Below are positions 7,465 to 13,933 of a DNA stretch of 16,126 nt, piece by piece; positions within the stretch are counted from its first letter, which is position 1; each line of letters opens with the position of its first letter. The DNA comes from Lachnospiraceae bacterium (GTDB taxonomy: Bacteria; Bacillota; Clostridia; Lachnospirales; Lachnospiraceae). A model generated the notes under the pieces. That model did not search any database. It was not told the DNA's origin and worked only from the letters and a program-made list of their open reading frames with translations. Made by a program: the position numbers and the translations under genes. The DNA lies in the NCBI GenBank assembly GCA_003535955.1, contig DPZM01000291.1, positions 1-16,126 of the forward strand, in the 5' to 3' direction.

Positions 7465-9390
7465 TTATTTTACAGACGCAGGCCGGTTCAGCTTTTGGGC
7501 AAATTCACTTGCGGGAACCGGCTTTGAATAATGATATCCCTGAAGTAGATCACAGCCGATATTCTTCATGGTGTTCACCATATTTTCATCCTCAACACCC
7601 TCAGCAGTAATGGAAAATCCCATATTCTTAAAGGCCTGTATCATGTTCGGAAGGATGTCATCGGGTTCACTGCAATAGTCCCTGACAAGACTCATATCGA
7701 GCTTAACATTGATAAAAGGACATTTCTTAAGCCTTGACAGGTTGGAATACCCGGTGCCGTAATCATCAAGCACGAATAAAAATCCCTTATCTCCCATGGT
7801 TTTTATCTGTTTTTGCAGGAAAAGGTCATCGATCATGGCCTCCTCAGTGATCTCAAGATGCACTGTATTTGGATCTATACCGTATTTTTCCGTAATTGCC
7901 GAAAACCGCTCATCCAGATCGGCACATAAAAACTGCAGGGGTGATAGGTTGACATTGATCCATTCTATCCCCATTTTTTCAAGAGGGTTTTCTTTTATAA
8001 AACTGCAGGTCCTGTCGAAAACAAGCTCACCGAGCCTGTTGATTCGGCCGCTGTTTTCGGCCACCGGAATGAAAAGTACCGGAGGTATTATATTCCCTTG
8101 CAGATCCCTTATCCTGGAGAGGGCCTCCGCCCCCATGAGCCTTCCTGTTTTCGCATCTACTATAGGCTGCAGGTAGAGTTCGAACCCGTCGTTATCTAGT
8201 GCGTTTTCAATGCATTGTCTTATTCCTCTCTCGGTTTCTGTCTGTTTGATGTTCTCTTCCGTAACATTAAGAGGCTCTTCCATCTCGGCGCCTCCGATGG
8301 TTTCCAGAGCCTTTAACATGGTGCTTAAAAGGATCTCCGAAGAATAATCCCCCGAAATGCTGTCAAATGTAGCAAAACCGGCCGAAAGATACAGCTCAGC
8401 CGAGTGGGATTTAAAGGGGTGATCGAACGTTTCCGTAATCGCACTGATCTTTTCACGGTGATCCTTTCCCGATTGATCAACAATTATAAATCTTCCCTTT
8501 CTGCAATAGAACACAATACCTTTGGGTGAGATCCGCTTCAGATATTTCGCTATCATGACAAGACCCTCTTCCATCTGAGACGATCCGTACAGATACCGCA
8601 TTTCATGATAGTTGCGTATAACAACTCCAAAAGGTGTAAACTTACGCTTTCCGGCGTTTTCCTCAAGATATTTACTTAAGGCCAGCCTGTTAAATGCAGC
8701 TCCCATAAGGTCAAGATGAAAATCGGGATTTCCGAACGCAAGGAATACGATAAGGATCGCGATCAGGATAAAAGTATCCATGATCAGATATTTAGGCAAT
8801 GTAAGTCTTATGATCAGTGCCGCGAATATGAGCAGATTATAGAGGAGGATCCCGTATCTCTCACGTCTTCTTCCAAGTGTCCGGCCAAACATGACCACGG
8901 CAATAATAGCCAGCAACACATAAAAGAATCCGCATATATACAGGAAACAGTATAAATTACCGGAATGATATCCGCTTTCATTTATATAGAAGATCACATA
9001 GGGAAAATCAGCCGAACCCACGATCACTGAAATGACCGACAAAAACACTCCCGCAAATAAGGGCAGCTTTATCAGTTTCTTAATGACCCTTCCGTTCTGC
9101 AGGGAGTCCCTCAATACGCTGACAGAAAACAGATACATTATATACGCCCGGTCGAAAAAGGCGACAAAATAAAGCATATTGAGTACTTTTATAAGCGGAA
9201 TACTGTAAGAGGCATAGTCATTATCCACCGCTGTTGCCATCAGATCAAGGATAATGATCAGCGTTTCTATAACGATCATATAGACAAAGACAATACTTCT
9301 CCTGACCGGCAGTCTGGGTCTTGAAAAGTAAAAAGCCAGTATTATCGCCAATATGGATAATGTCGGAAATTCGAAACTATAGTTCCACAT
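7465..9390 (-). CDS. Membrane EAL-domain cyclic-di-GMP phosphodiesterase with degenerate GGDEF
   Basis: Predicted to hydrolyse cyclic-di-GMP to pGpG at the inner face of the membrane. Numbered from ATG 9390 (641 residues): about seven membrane segments up to residue 220; a degenerate GGDEF domain (about 253-345) where the catalytic motif reads CRKGRFIIV; then an EAL domain (about 385-635). All expected EAL catalytic and metal residues are visible: AEAL (E422), N481, E513, D542-D543 in LDDYGTGYSNL, K563, E597 in AEGVED and Q617 in LLQGYHYSKP. An upstream in-frame GTG at 9414 exists, but ATG 9390 has GGGGGAAG three bases upstream and lies below a TATAAT at 9425-9420, so it was preferred. The inactive GGDEF domain may bind GTP as an allosteric regulator, as known for other GGDEF-EAL proteins; that is inference. 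Confidence 0.93.
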   Translation of the reverse strand: MWNYSFEFPTLSILAIILAFYFSRPRLPVRRSIVFVYMIVIETLIIILDLMATAVDNDYASYSIPLIKVLNMLYFVAFFDRAYIMYLFSVSVLRDSLQNGRVIKKLIKLPLFAGVFLSVISVIVGSADFPYVIFYINESGYHSGNLYCFLYICGFFYVLLAIIAVVMFGRTLGRRRERYGILLYNLLIFAALIIRLTLPKYLIMDTFILIAILIVFLAFGNPDFHLDLMGAAFNRLALSKYLEENAGKRKFTPFGVVIRNYHEMRYLYGSSQMEEGLVMIAKYLKRISPKGIVFYCRKGRFIIVDQSGKDHREKISAITETFDHPFKSHSAELYLSAGFATFDSISGDYSSEILLSTMLKALETIGGAEMEEPLNVTEENIKQTETERGIRQCIENALDNDGFELYLQPIVDAKTGRLMGAEALSRIRDLQGNIIPPVLFIPVAENSGRINRLGELVFDRTCSFIKENPLEKMGIEWINVNLSPLQFLCADLDERFSAITEKYGIDPNTVHLEITEEAMIDDLFLQKQIKTMGDKGFLFVLDDYGTGYSNLSRLKKCPFINVKLDMSLVRDYCSEPDDILPNMIQAFKNMGFSITAEGVEDENMVNTMKNIGCDLLQGYHYSKPVPASEFAQKLNRPASVK

Positions 9391-9419
9391 ATTCTTCCCC
9401 CAAATATTACACACTTATA

Positions 9420-9425
9420 ATTATA
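9420..9425 (-). promoter_or_regulatory. Candidate -10 element for the EAL gene
   Basis: Consensus TATAAT on the minus strand about 30 bases before the ATG at 9390, inside an AT-rich 129-nt gap. No good -35 lies at the usual distance (TTGGAC occurs but 30 nt away), so an activator may be needed. The same AT-rich patch also reads TATAAT on the plus strand (9416-9421), so it could act in both directions. Confidence 0.35.
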
Positions 9426-9519
9426 ACAATAATATGGGGGGATGTATATGATTTTGTCCAAATCAGACTATTTGCGTTTTAAAGTTTTTCTTTGTATCCA
9501 TATCATACAGGAGGTAGAT

Positions 9520-11859
9520 TTATGAAGAAGCGGATTTGTATATGCAGATCCGTTTCTTTTTTTCTTTCTTTTCGATGTATAATTGCGCGTCAGCTTTCGT
9601 AAGCACCTGTTCAAAGTCAACGGTATCATCAACAGTAAACTCATGAACTCCCATACTGATATTTACATAGTATGGTTTATCGCTCTTATCATTGAACTCC
9701 TTCATGGACTTCTGTATCCTGGCCTTGATCTTATCCGAGCAGCTGTTCTTGCTTATTATCGCAAACAATGCGAATTCGTCGCCTCCCATTCTGCCGACAA
9801 CATCGGAACTCCGGAATGACTCTGACAGTATTGTGGCGATAGTTTTGATCGAAAAATCACCTTCATCATGACCAAACTCATCATTCACGATCTTCAGATT
9901 GTCCATATCCGCATAGATCGCCACCGCTTTCTTTCCGTAATTTTGCGGGTTCTTCAATATCTCGCGGATCGTCATAAAGAAACCTCTCCGGTTTGCCACA
10001 CCGGTCATGGGATCGATACGGCTCATCTCATCAAGCATTTTATTTGCGGCAATAGATTTGGCAAGGTTGGCCTCCAGTTCCTTCTTGATCTCCTTCTGTT
10101 CCTTTATGATATTGATCGCTTCCATCGATACACTTATCTGGCATGCGGCCCTTTGTACCATTTTAAAGGAATCAAGTCCTGTCTCTATGAGCAGCAGACC
10201 GTACTGGATCTCTCCGGAAAACAAGGGAATGACCAGCATATCAAAGCGGCGGTCCTTTGGCATATACTTATCCGAAAAAATGTCACCGCAGCCTATCTTA
10301 CCGTCCGATTCCGAATACATCTTAACCTTATCACGATCGAAGCTTCCCTTTATGTACAGCTTATCCGGCATACACCACCTGTTTGTGCCGTCATTGACAA
10401 TACCGTTTTCATACATAAAAATACAGGCGGATGCAAACCCCATAAGCTGAAGCTTCGTGATGACAGTTTCATACCTTTTCGATTCATCCTGAAACTGTAT
10501 GAGGAGCATATCCCTTGTAATATTCGCAAGTATTGTTTCGTTTGTCTTGTTCTGCTCGATACTGAGCAGATTTCCGGCTCTGACACTGCTTGTATACCGT
10601 TCTCTCAGGATCGTGATGATCTCCGTCAGCCTGATGCACATGGTCACATCACTTACCCTCTTGCTTAAATACCGGTACATGATCTGATCGATCAGAAACA
10701 GAGTCTCTAAACTTATATAACCCTTTTTGTTTAAACTTATATATTTTCTGTATTCCTCTTCCAGTGTAACCTCATCTATCCTTAAGCTTCCATCAGGCTG
10801 TACCATACCAAAGTAATATTCGAAATATCCTTTGATCATGCCGGTCACTTTCTCTTTTTCCTCGGAGTCATAGAAATAATTAAAAAACTCTTCTATCATC
10901 TCACGGGCCAGAAAGCTGATAAGTTCATCCCCGGACCGCTGTTCGATATCATCTGTTATACGCGCTGCGGTATTGACGGAATCACATCCGCACGACTCCC
11001 TTACCACCAGTCTTGAAGCTACCTGTTCATCCGTATATCTGCCCTTTATCAGATCCTCACACGCCATTACTGCCCGGTATCCCATTTCCCCGGAATCCAC
11101 CCTGGCAGATGTGAGATGGGGATCCATCATGATACAAAAACGCGAATCGTCATATCCGGTGATGAGTATATCCTTCCCCGGGATCAGGTTCATGTTTTTA
11201 AGCGCCGTATAACCGCTGGCAGCCATCTGGTCATTGGCATACACGATCGCCTCTATCCCGGGATTAGCCTTGATCAGAGCTTCCGTGATCTCAGGATAAA
11301 ACTCCGTAAAATCACCGTAAGTGATCAGGCTTTCACTGTCATCAAGCCCGTATTCCCTTACTGCTTCCCTAAAGGCCGCAAGTCTTTCGTTCGCATCCTG
11401 ATTAGTCCTTGGTCCGCTGACAAATCCCACTTTCCTGCAGCCATGAAGCTTTGCAAGGTGCCCCACTGCCTGCCTGATACCCGCTTTATTGTCGATCGTT
11501 ATGCTATGATACCCTTCCTCTGCCCCGGCCAGAAGGAGGATGGGGACATCCCCCGGTTCCTTAAGAAAGGCCGTTTTTTCCCCATGCTCGAGCAGCGAAG
11601 TGATCACACCGTATTCCATGATCACGGCATCAAATGACTTTAGCTTCAGACAGCTGTACAGGGAATTGTACTGGTAATTATATCGAAACCATTCTTCATC
11701 ATTGGGTCTTAACTTCTCGTTTATGATCCCTACCGGCAATATAAACAGGTTGGCATCCGTTTTGGAAGCAGCCTTCAGTGCTCCTTCACATATGGCAAGG
11801 GATATCTCAGCATCCAGCATTCCTACACATAATGCGATATTCATCCTTTTTTTCATCAC
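9520..11859 (-). CDS. LacI-type substrate-binding domain fused to GGDEF diguanylate cyclase
   Basis: A 779-residue soluble sensor cyclase. Residues 5-292 form a periplasmic-binding-protein-like (LacI/PurR sensor) fold: MNIALCVGMLDAEISLAICEGAL at the N-terminus, KVGFVSGPRTNQDANERLAAF at 143-163, YANDQMAASGY and ILITGYDDSRF, ending VVRESCGCD. There is no DNA-binding helix-turn-helix in front and no signal peptide, so the sensor is cytoplasmic and controls the enzyme rather than DNA. A helical region (about 305-440), a GAF-like region (about 445-585) and a coiled coil (585-612) lead to GGDEF (615-775) with YADMDNLKIVNDEFGH, an intact MGGDEF (692-696) and an RxxD inhibition site (RSSD, 683-686). 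The ligand is probably a sugar or nucleoside, by family. GTG 11859 and ATG 11856 are both possible starts behind GAGGAGAGGG. Confidence 0.93.
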   Translation of the reverse strand: MMKKRMNIALCVGMLDAEISLAICEGALKAASKTDANLFILPVGIINEKLRPNDEEWFRYNYQYNSLYSCLKLKSFDAVIMEYGVITSLLEHGEKTAFLKEPGDVPILLLAGAEEGYHSITIDNKAGIRQAVGHLAKLHGCRKVGFVSGPRTNQDANERLAAFREAVREYGLDDSESLITYGDFTEFYPEITEALIKANPGIEAIVYANDQMAASGYTALKNMNLIPGKDILITGYDDSRFCIMMDPHLTSARVDSGEMGYRAVMACEDLIKGRYTDEQVASRLVVRESCGCDSVNTAARITDDIEQRSGDELISFLAREMIEEFFNYFYDSEEKEKVTGMIKGYFEYYFGMVQPDGSLRIDEVTLEEEYRKYISLNKKGYISLETLFLIDQIMYRYLSKRVSDVTMCIRLTEIITILRERYTSSVRAGNLLSIEQNKTNETILANITRDMLLIQFQDESKRYETVITKLQLMGFASACIFMYENGIVNDGTNRWCMPDKLYIKGSFDRDKVKMYSESDGKIGCGDIFSDKYMPKDRRFDMLVIPLFSGEIQYGLLLIETGLDSFKMVQRAACQISVSMEAINIIKEQKEIKKELEANLAKSIAANKMLDEMSRIDPMTGVANRRGFFMTIREILKNPQNYGKKAVAIYADMDNLKIVNDEFGHDEGDFSIKTIATILSESFRSSDVVGRMGGDEFALFAIISKNSCSDKIKARIQKSMKEFNDKSDKPYYVNISMGVHEFTVDDTVDFEQVLTKADAQLYIEKKEKKKRICIYKSASS
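9525..9563 (+). terminator. Strong intrinsic terminator, plus strand
   Basis: A stem of about 13-14 bp (9525-9538 with 9545-9558, containing two G-T pairs) closed by a 6-nt loop TATATG, followed by a run of seven T (9557-9563) and further T-rich sequence. On the minus strand the hairpin lies within the last codons of the LacI-GGDEF gene and has no T-run after it, so it terminates plus-strand transcription. No plus-strand protein gene ends here, which implies either a small RNA starting near 9430 or a block against antisense transcription. Confidence 0.6.
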
Positions 11860-11871
11860 TGTTCCCTCTCC

Positions 11872-11949
11872 TCAAATGTGTTCCATCACCAGTTGCCGCG
11901 CATCTTCCTTAGCAAACGGACGGTCCCATATGAATCCCTGTATATAATC
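11872..11949 (-). pseudogene. C-terminal remnant of an EAL-domain phosphodiesterase gene
   Basis: A 25-codon open stretch between two TGA codons reads as the last part of an EAL domain: YIQGFIWDRPFAKEDARQL, matching the conserved LQGYxxxKP segment and the helical tail that ends most EAL proteins. No start codon or upstream EAL sequence remains; the sequence before it belongs to an unrelated hydrophobic fragment. Its stop TGA merges into the ribosome binding site (GAGGAGAGGG) of the LacI-GGDEF gene, so a phosphodiesterase gene was probably once directly upstream of that cyclase and was removed by deletion. The similarity is judged by eye over a short length. Confidence 0.6.
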
Positions 11950-12021
11950 TCAGTTGCCCTTGACGAATATACCAAACACGATGACCGGGACCTGAAAAAT
12001 GATACCGATAACAGATGCAAA
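11950..12021 (-). pseudogene. Possible C-terminal remnant of a membrane protein gene
   Basis: A 23-codon open stretch ending in TGA (11952-11950) and preceded in frame by TGA (12024-12022). It encodes a strongly hydrophobic, GTC/ATC/TTC-rich segment (VIGIIFQVPVIVFGIF, then Val-Lys-Gly-Asn), like a final transmembrane helix with a short tail. It has no start codon and lies between fdhD and the EAL remnant. Codon choice resembles the neighbouring genes. Chance cannot be excluded at this length. Confidence 0.3.
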
Positions 12022-12035
12022 TCACATTAAATATA

Positions 12036-12788
12036 TCATCCCGCAAATATCTCACACTTATCCGGCCAGGCTCTGCATATAAGAACAAGACCGTACTCCC
12101 CGGCCATTTTGACCGATTCGGCCGTCGGGACCGACTTGGATACAAGAACCGGAATACCTGCGGCTATTACCTTTTCCACCATATCGACCGGGACACGACC
12201 CGATGTAAAGATCATGCACTCATTAAGGGATATTCCGTTTAAAAGCGCATATCCGACAACCTTGTCAACCGCATTGTGCCTTCCGATATCCTCGCTTACA
12301 AAGAGGATTTCCCCTTCCCTTGCAAGCATGCACACATGAACACCCGCGGTCCTGTCATGGATTTTCGTTCCCTTACCGAATTCTTCCGTAAGGGCGAATA
12401 CCCATTCCGGGCACACTTTTTTCGGGGGAAGCTTTTTAAGTCCCGCCCGTTTCCCCTCTGCATATACCCTGTTTCCCGTACAGCAGGTTAAGTCAGAGCG
12501 CAGGGTTTCTTCCCATGCGATCTCCTTATTCAGGAAAACACTCGCTTCATTTTCGTATTTGCAGAAATAAATCCTGTAAATATCCTCCGCGCTCTCTATG
12601 ATCCCGTCGGTCTTAAGCCTTCCGGCCACAAGCTCTTTTAAATTATCCTTCGTACATACAAGCCTGTATGCCGCCTTCTCGTTGATAAGCACGGTCAGGT
12701 TGTGTTCCGAAACGATCTCCGCCTCACCGGACACCCGCTTTCCGTCGGGATACAGGATGCTTACGGGTAACTCTTCCGTATAAAACAT
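12036..12788 (-). CDS. fdhD: Formate dehydrogenase accessory sulfurtransferase FdhD
   Basis: FdhD passes sulfur from a cysteine desulfurase to the molybdenum/tungsten cofactor of formate dehydrogenase. Recognised by family blocks in order: TCCTGN, HDRTAGVHVCML, EDIGRHNAVDKVVG, TSGRVPVDMVEK, AAGIPVLVSKSVPTAESVKMA. The start at ATG 12788 is preferred because GGAGG lies five bases before it; an ATG at 12803 in the same frame directly touches the stop of the preceding GGDEF gene but has no ribosome binding site. From 12788 the protein has 250 residues, a usual length. The conserved sulfur-carrying cysteine region reads Cys102-Cys103-Thr rather than CxxC. No formate dehydrogenase structural gene or molybdopterin gene is in the window. 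It is translationally close to the FHA-GGDEF gene upstream. Confidence 0.94.
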   Translation of the reverse strand: MFYTEELPVSILYPDGKRVSGEAEIVSEHNLTVLINEKAAYRLVCTKDNLKELVAGRLKTDGIIESAEDIYRIYFCKYENEASVFLNKEIAWEETLRSDLTCCTGNRVYAEGKRAGLKKLPPKKVCPEWVFALTEEFGKGTKIHDRTAGVHVCMLAREGEILFVSEDIGRHNAVDKVVGYALLNGISLNECMIFTSGRVPVDMVEKVIAAGIPVLVSKSVPTAESVKMAGEYGLVLICRAWPDKCEIFAG

Positions 12789-12803
12789 ATGATCCTCCGA
12801 CAT

Positions 12804-13709
12804 TTATGAATAGGCGGCTATTCCGTTCTTACTCGTGCTCTTTACCCGGTATAAAGCCTTGTCGGCAAGTCCTATAAGCGCTTCTACATCCTCACTGTTG
12901 CTGACTTCATGTATGTCCGTATAACCTATACTCACGCTTACGGGTACACCCGAAGCGGCTGTCGCTTCGCATATGGCATTTCCGATATCATTGAGCCTGT
13001 GCAAGGCCTCATGTTTACCGGAAGGTATGATCCCAACGAATTCGTCCCCGCCCCACCGGCATATCTGATTCTCATATCTGACGGCATTCTTAAGTTCACC
13101 CGCAATAATGCACAGCGCAACATCGCCCGCATTGTGACCGGCCGTATCGTTAAGCTTTTTAAAGTCATCCACATCCAGGATAAAGAGAACAGCCTCGGAA
13201 TAGTCCTTCTTCTCCCTGTTCTGCTTCCACCAGACGATAAAGGATTCCCTGTCGCTCAGATTGGTAAGGCTGTCACGGGATGCCTTCTGAAGCTCCCTCC
13301 ACAGGTTGATCCTTGCCCTGGTCTGGGCATAGACAAGGATCACCGACATATCCTTGCCGTCCCTATCCGTCCAGGGGATGATAAGCTCGTCTCCGTCCTT
13401 AAGTGTCAGCCTGGTATCGGGTACCGTATCCGTACCCCTGTACCTTATGGGATTTGTTGTCTGTGAAGCTATATAGCTGGTCTTATCATTCTCCGTTACA
13501 AAATATCCGTGATCCCTGGAAATAAAGCGGGCGTGGATGGGTATGTCGGGGATATAATCTCCCGAGGGCCTTCCCATGCTCTGGCGTCCTTCAAGCCTGT
13601 ATTCCGAGATCGCGTGTCCGTAGCAGACAAAGAGGGTGGGCCTAAGCCTTGTATCCTCCACATCGGTATCAACTATACTCAGTATTGTCTTTGACTTTGA
13701 TTCATCCAT
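12804..13709 (-). CDS. FHA-domain GGDEF diguanylate cyclase
   Basis: Soluble cyclic-di-GMP synthase with a forkhead-associated input domain. From ATG 13709 (301 residues): FHA domain about 25-128 with conserved Gly46-Arg47 (SMGRPS) and Ser64...His67 (ISRDHG), the residues that normally bind phosphothreonine; then GGDEF (about 147-300) starting DSLTNLSDRESF, with LDVDDFKKLNDTAGH and an intact RWGGDEF (220-224). The inhibition site is imperfect, RYEN (211-214). The frame is open further to a TTG at 13742, but that lies only about ten bases below the predicted transcription start and has no ribosome binding site; ATG 13709 also lacks a good one, so the start is uncertain. FHA suggests control by a Ser/Thr kinase; no such kinase gene is seen here. 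fdhD follows after 15 nt. Confidence 0.92.
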   Translation of the reverse strand: MDESKSKTILSIVDTDVEDTRLRPTLFVCYGHAISEYRLEGRQSMGRPSGDYIPDIPIHARFISRDHGYFVTENDKTSYIASQTTNPIRYRGTDTVPDTRLTLKDGDELIIPWTDRDGKDMSVILVYAQTRARINLWRELQKASRDSLTNLSDRESFIVWWKQNREKKDYSEAVLFILDVDDFKKLNDTAGHNAGDVALCIIAGELKNAVRYENQICRWGGDEFVGIIPSGKHEALHRLNDIGNAICEATAASGVPVSVSIGYTDIHEVSNSEDVEALIGLADKALYRVKSTSKNGIAAYS

Positions 13710-13758
13710 TATATACTTATTAATCTCTATCCTTTCGCGCAAATATCACTTGATATAT

Positions 13759-13787
13759 ATAATATCACATTTTAGCCTATAAACCAA
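13759..13787 (-). promoter_or_regulatory. Promoter of the FHA-GGDEF/fdhD unit
   Basis: On the minus strand, -35 TTGGTT (13787-13782), a 17-nt spacer and -10 TATTAT (13764-13759), in an AT-rich divergent intergenic region. The predicted transcript start near 13752 leaves a leader of about 40 nt to the ATG at 13709, which argues against translation starting at TTG 13742. Confidence 0.55.
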
Positions 13788-13819
13788 TTACGGAAATCAT
13801 ATATTGAATAATTATAACG

Positions 13820-13859
13820 GTTAAGAAACAGTTAAGGATTTAATAAGATTCAGATTAAG
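13820..13859 (+). promoter_or_regulatory. TTAAG direct repeats upstream of the efflux pair
   Basis: GTTAAG at 13820-13825 and again at 13831-13836 (11-bp period), with a third TTAAG at 13855-13859 about two turns further on. Direct hexamer repeats spaced one helical turn apart are typical of OmpR/PhoB-family operators, which often control MacA/MacB-like ABC systems in Clostridia. A TAAGAT at 13843-13848 could serve as -10 with GTTAAG at the -35 position (17-nt spacer). The regulator is not encoded in the window. Confidence 0.4.
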
Positions 13860-13933
13860 ACTTTCCCTTCGAAATCGTTTAAGCTGATATCGTCAGGACG
13901 AACCGTTTTTGTTGATCATATAGGGAGGGAAAT

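Noticed and set aside
9391..9519. Possible cyclic-di-GMP (GEMM) riboswitch upstream of the EAL gene
   Set aside because: I looked for the conserved riboswitch core in this and the other gaps and saw no match; the gap is AT-rich and lacks the paired stems.
9868..10668. Plus-strand frame of 266 codons opposite the LacI-GGDEF gene
   Set aside because: Antisense shadow without recognisable protein features; the minus strand has an intact GGDEF domain here.
11909..12145. Minus-strand 78-codon frame overlapping the end of fdhD
   Set aside because: Overlaps fdhD in another frame, lacks a ribosome binding site, and reads through the EAL remnant in the wrong frame.
13710..13742. N-terminal extension of the FHA-GGDEF protein from TTG 13742
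   Set aside because: Only about ten bases from the predicted transcription start and no ribosome binding site.
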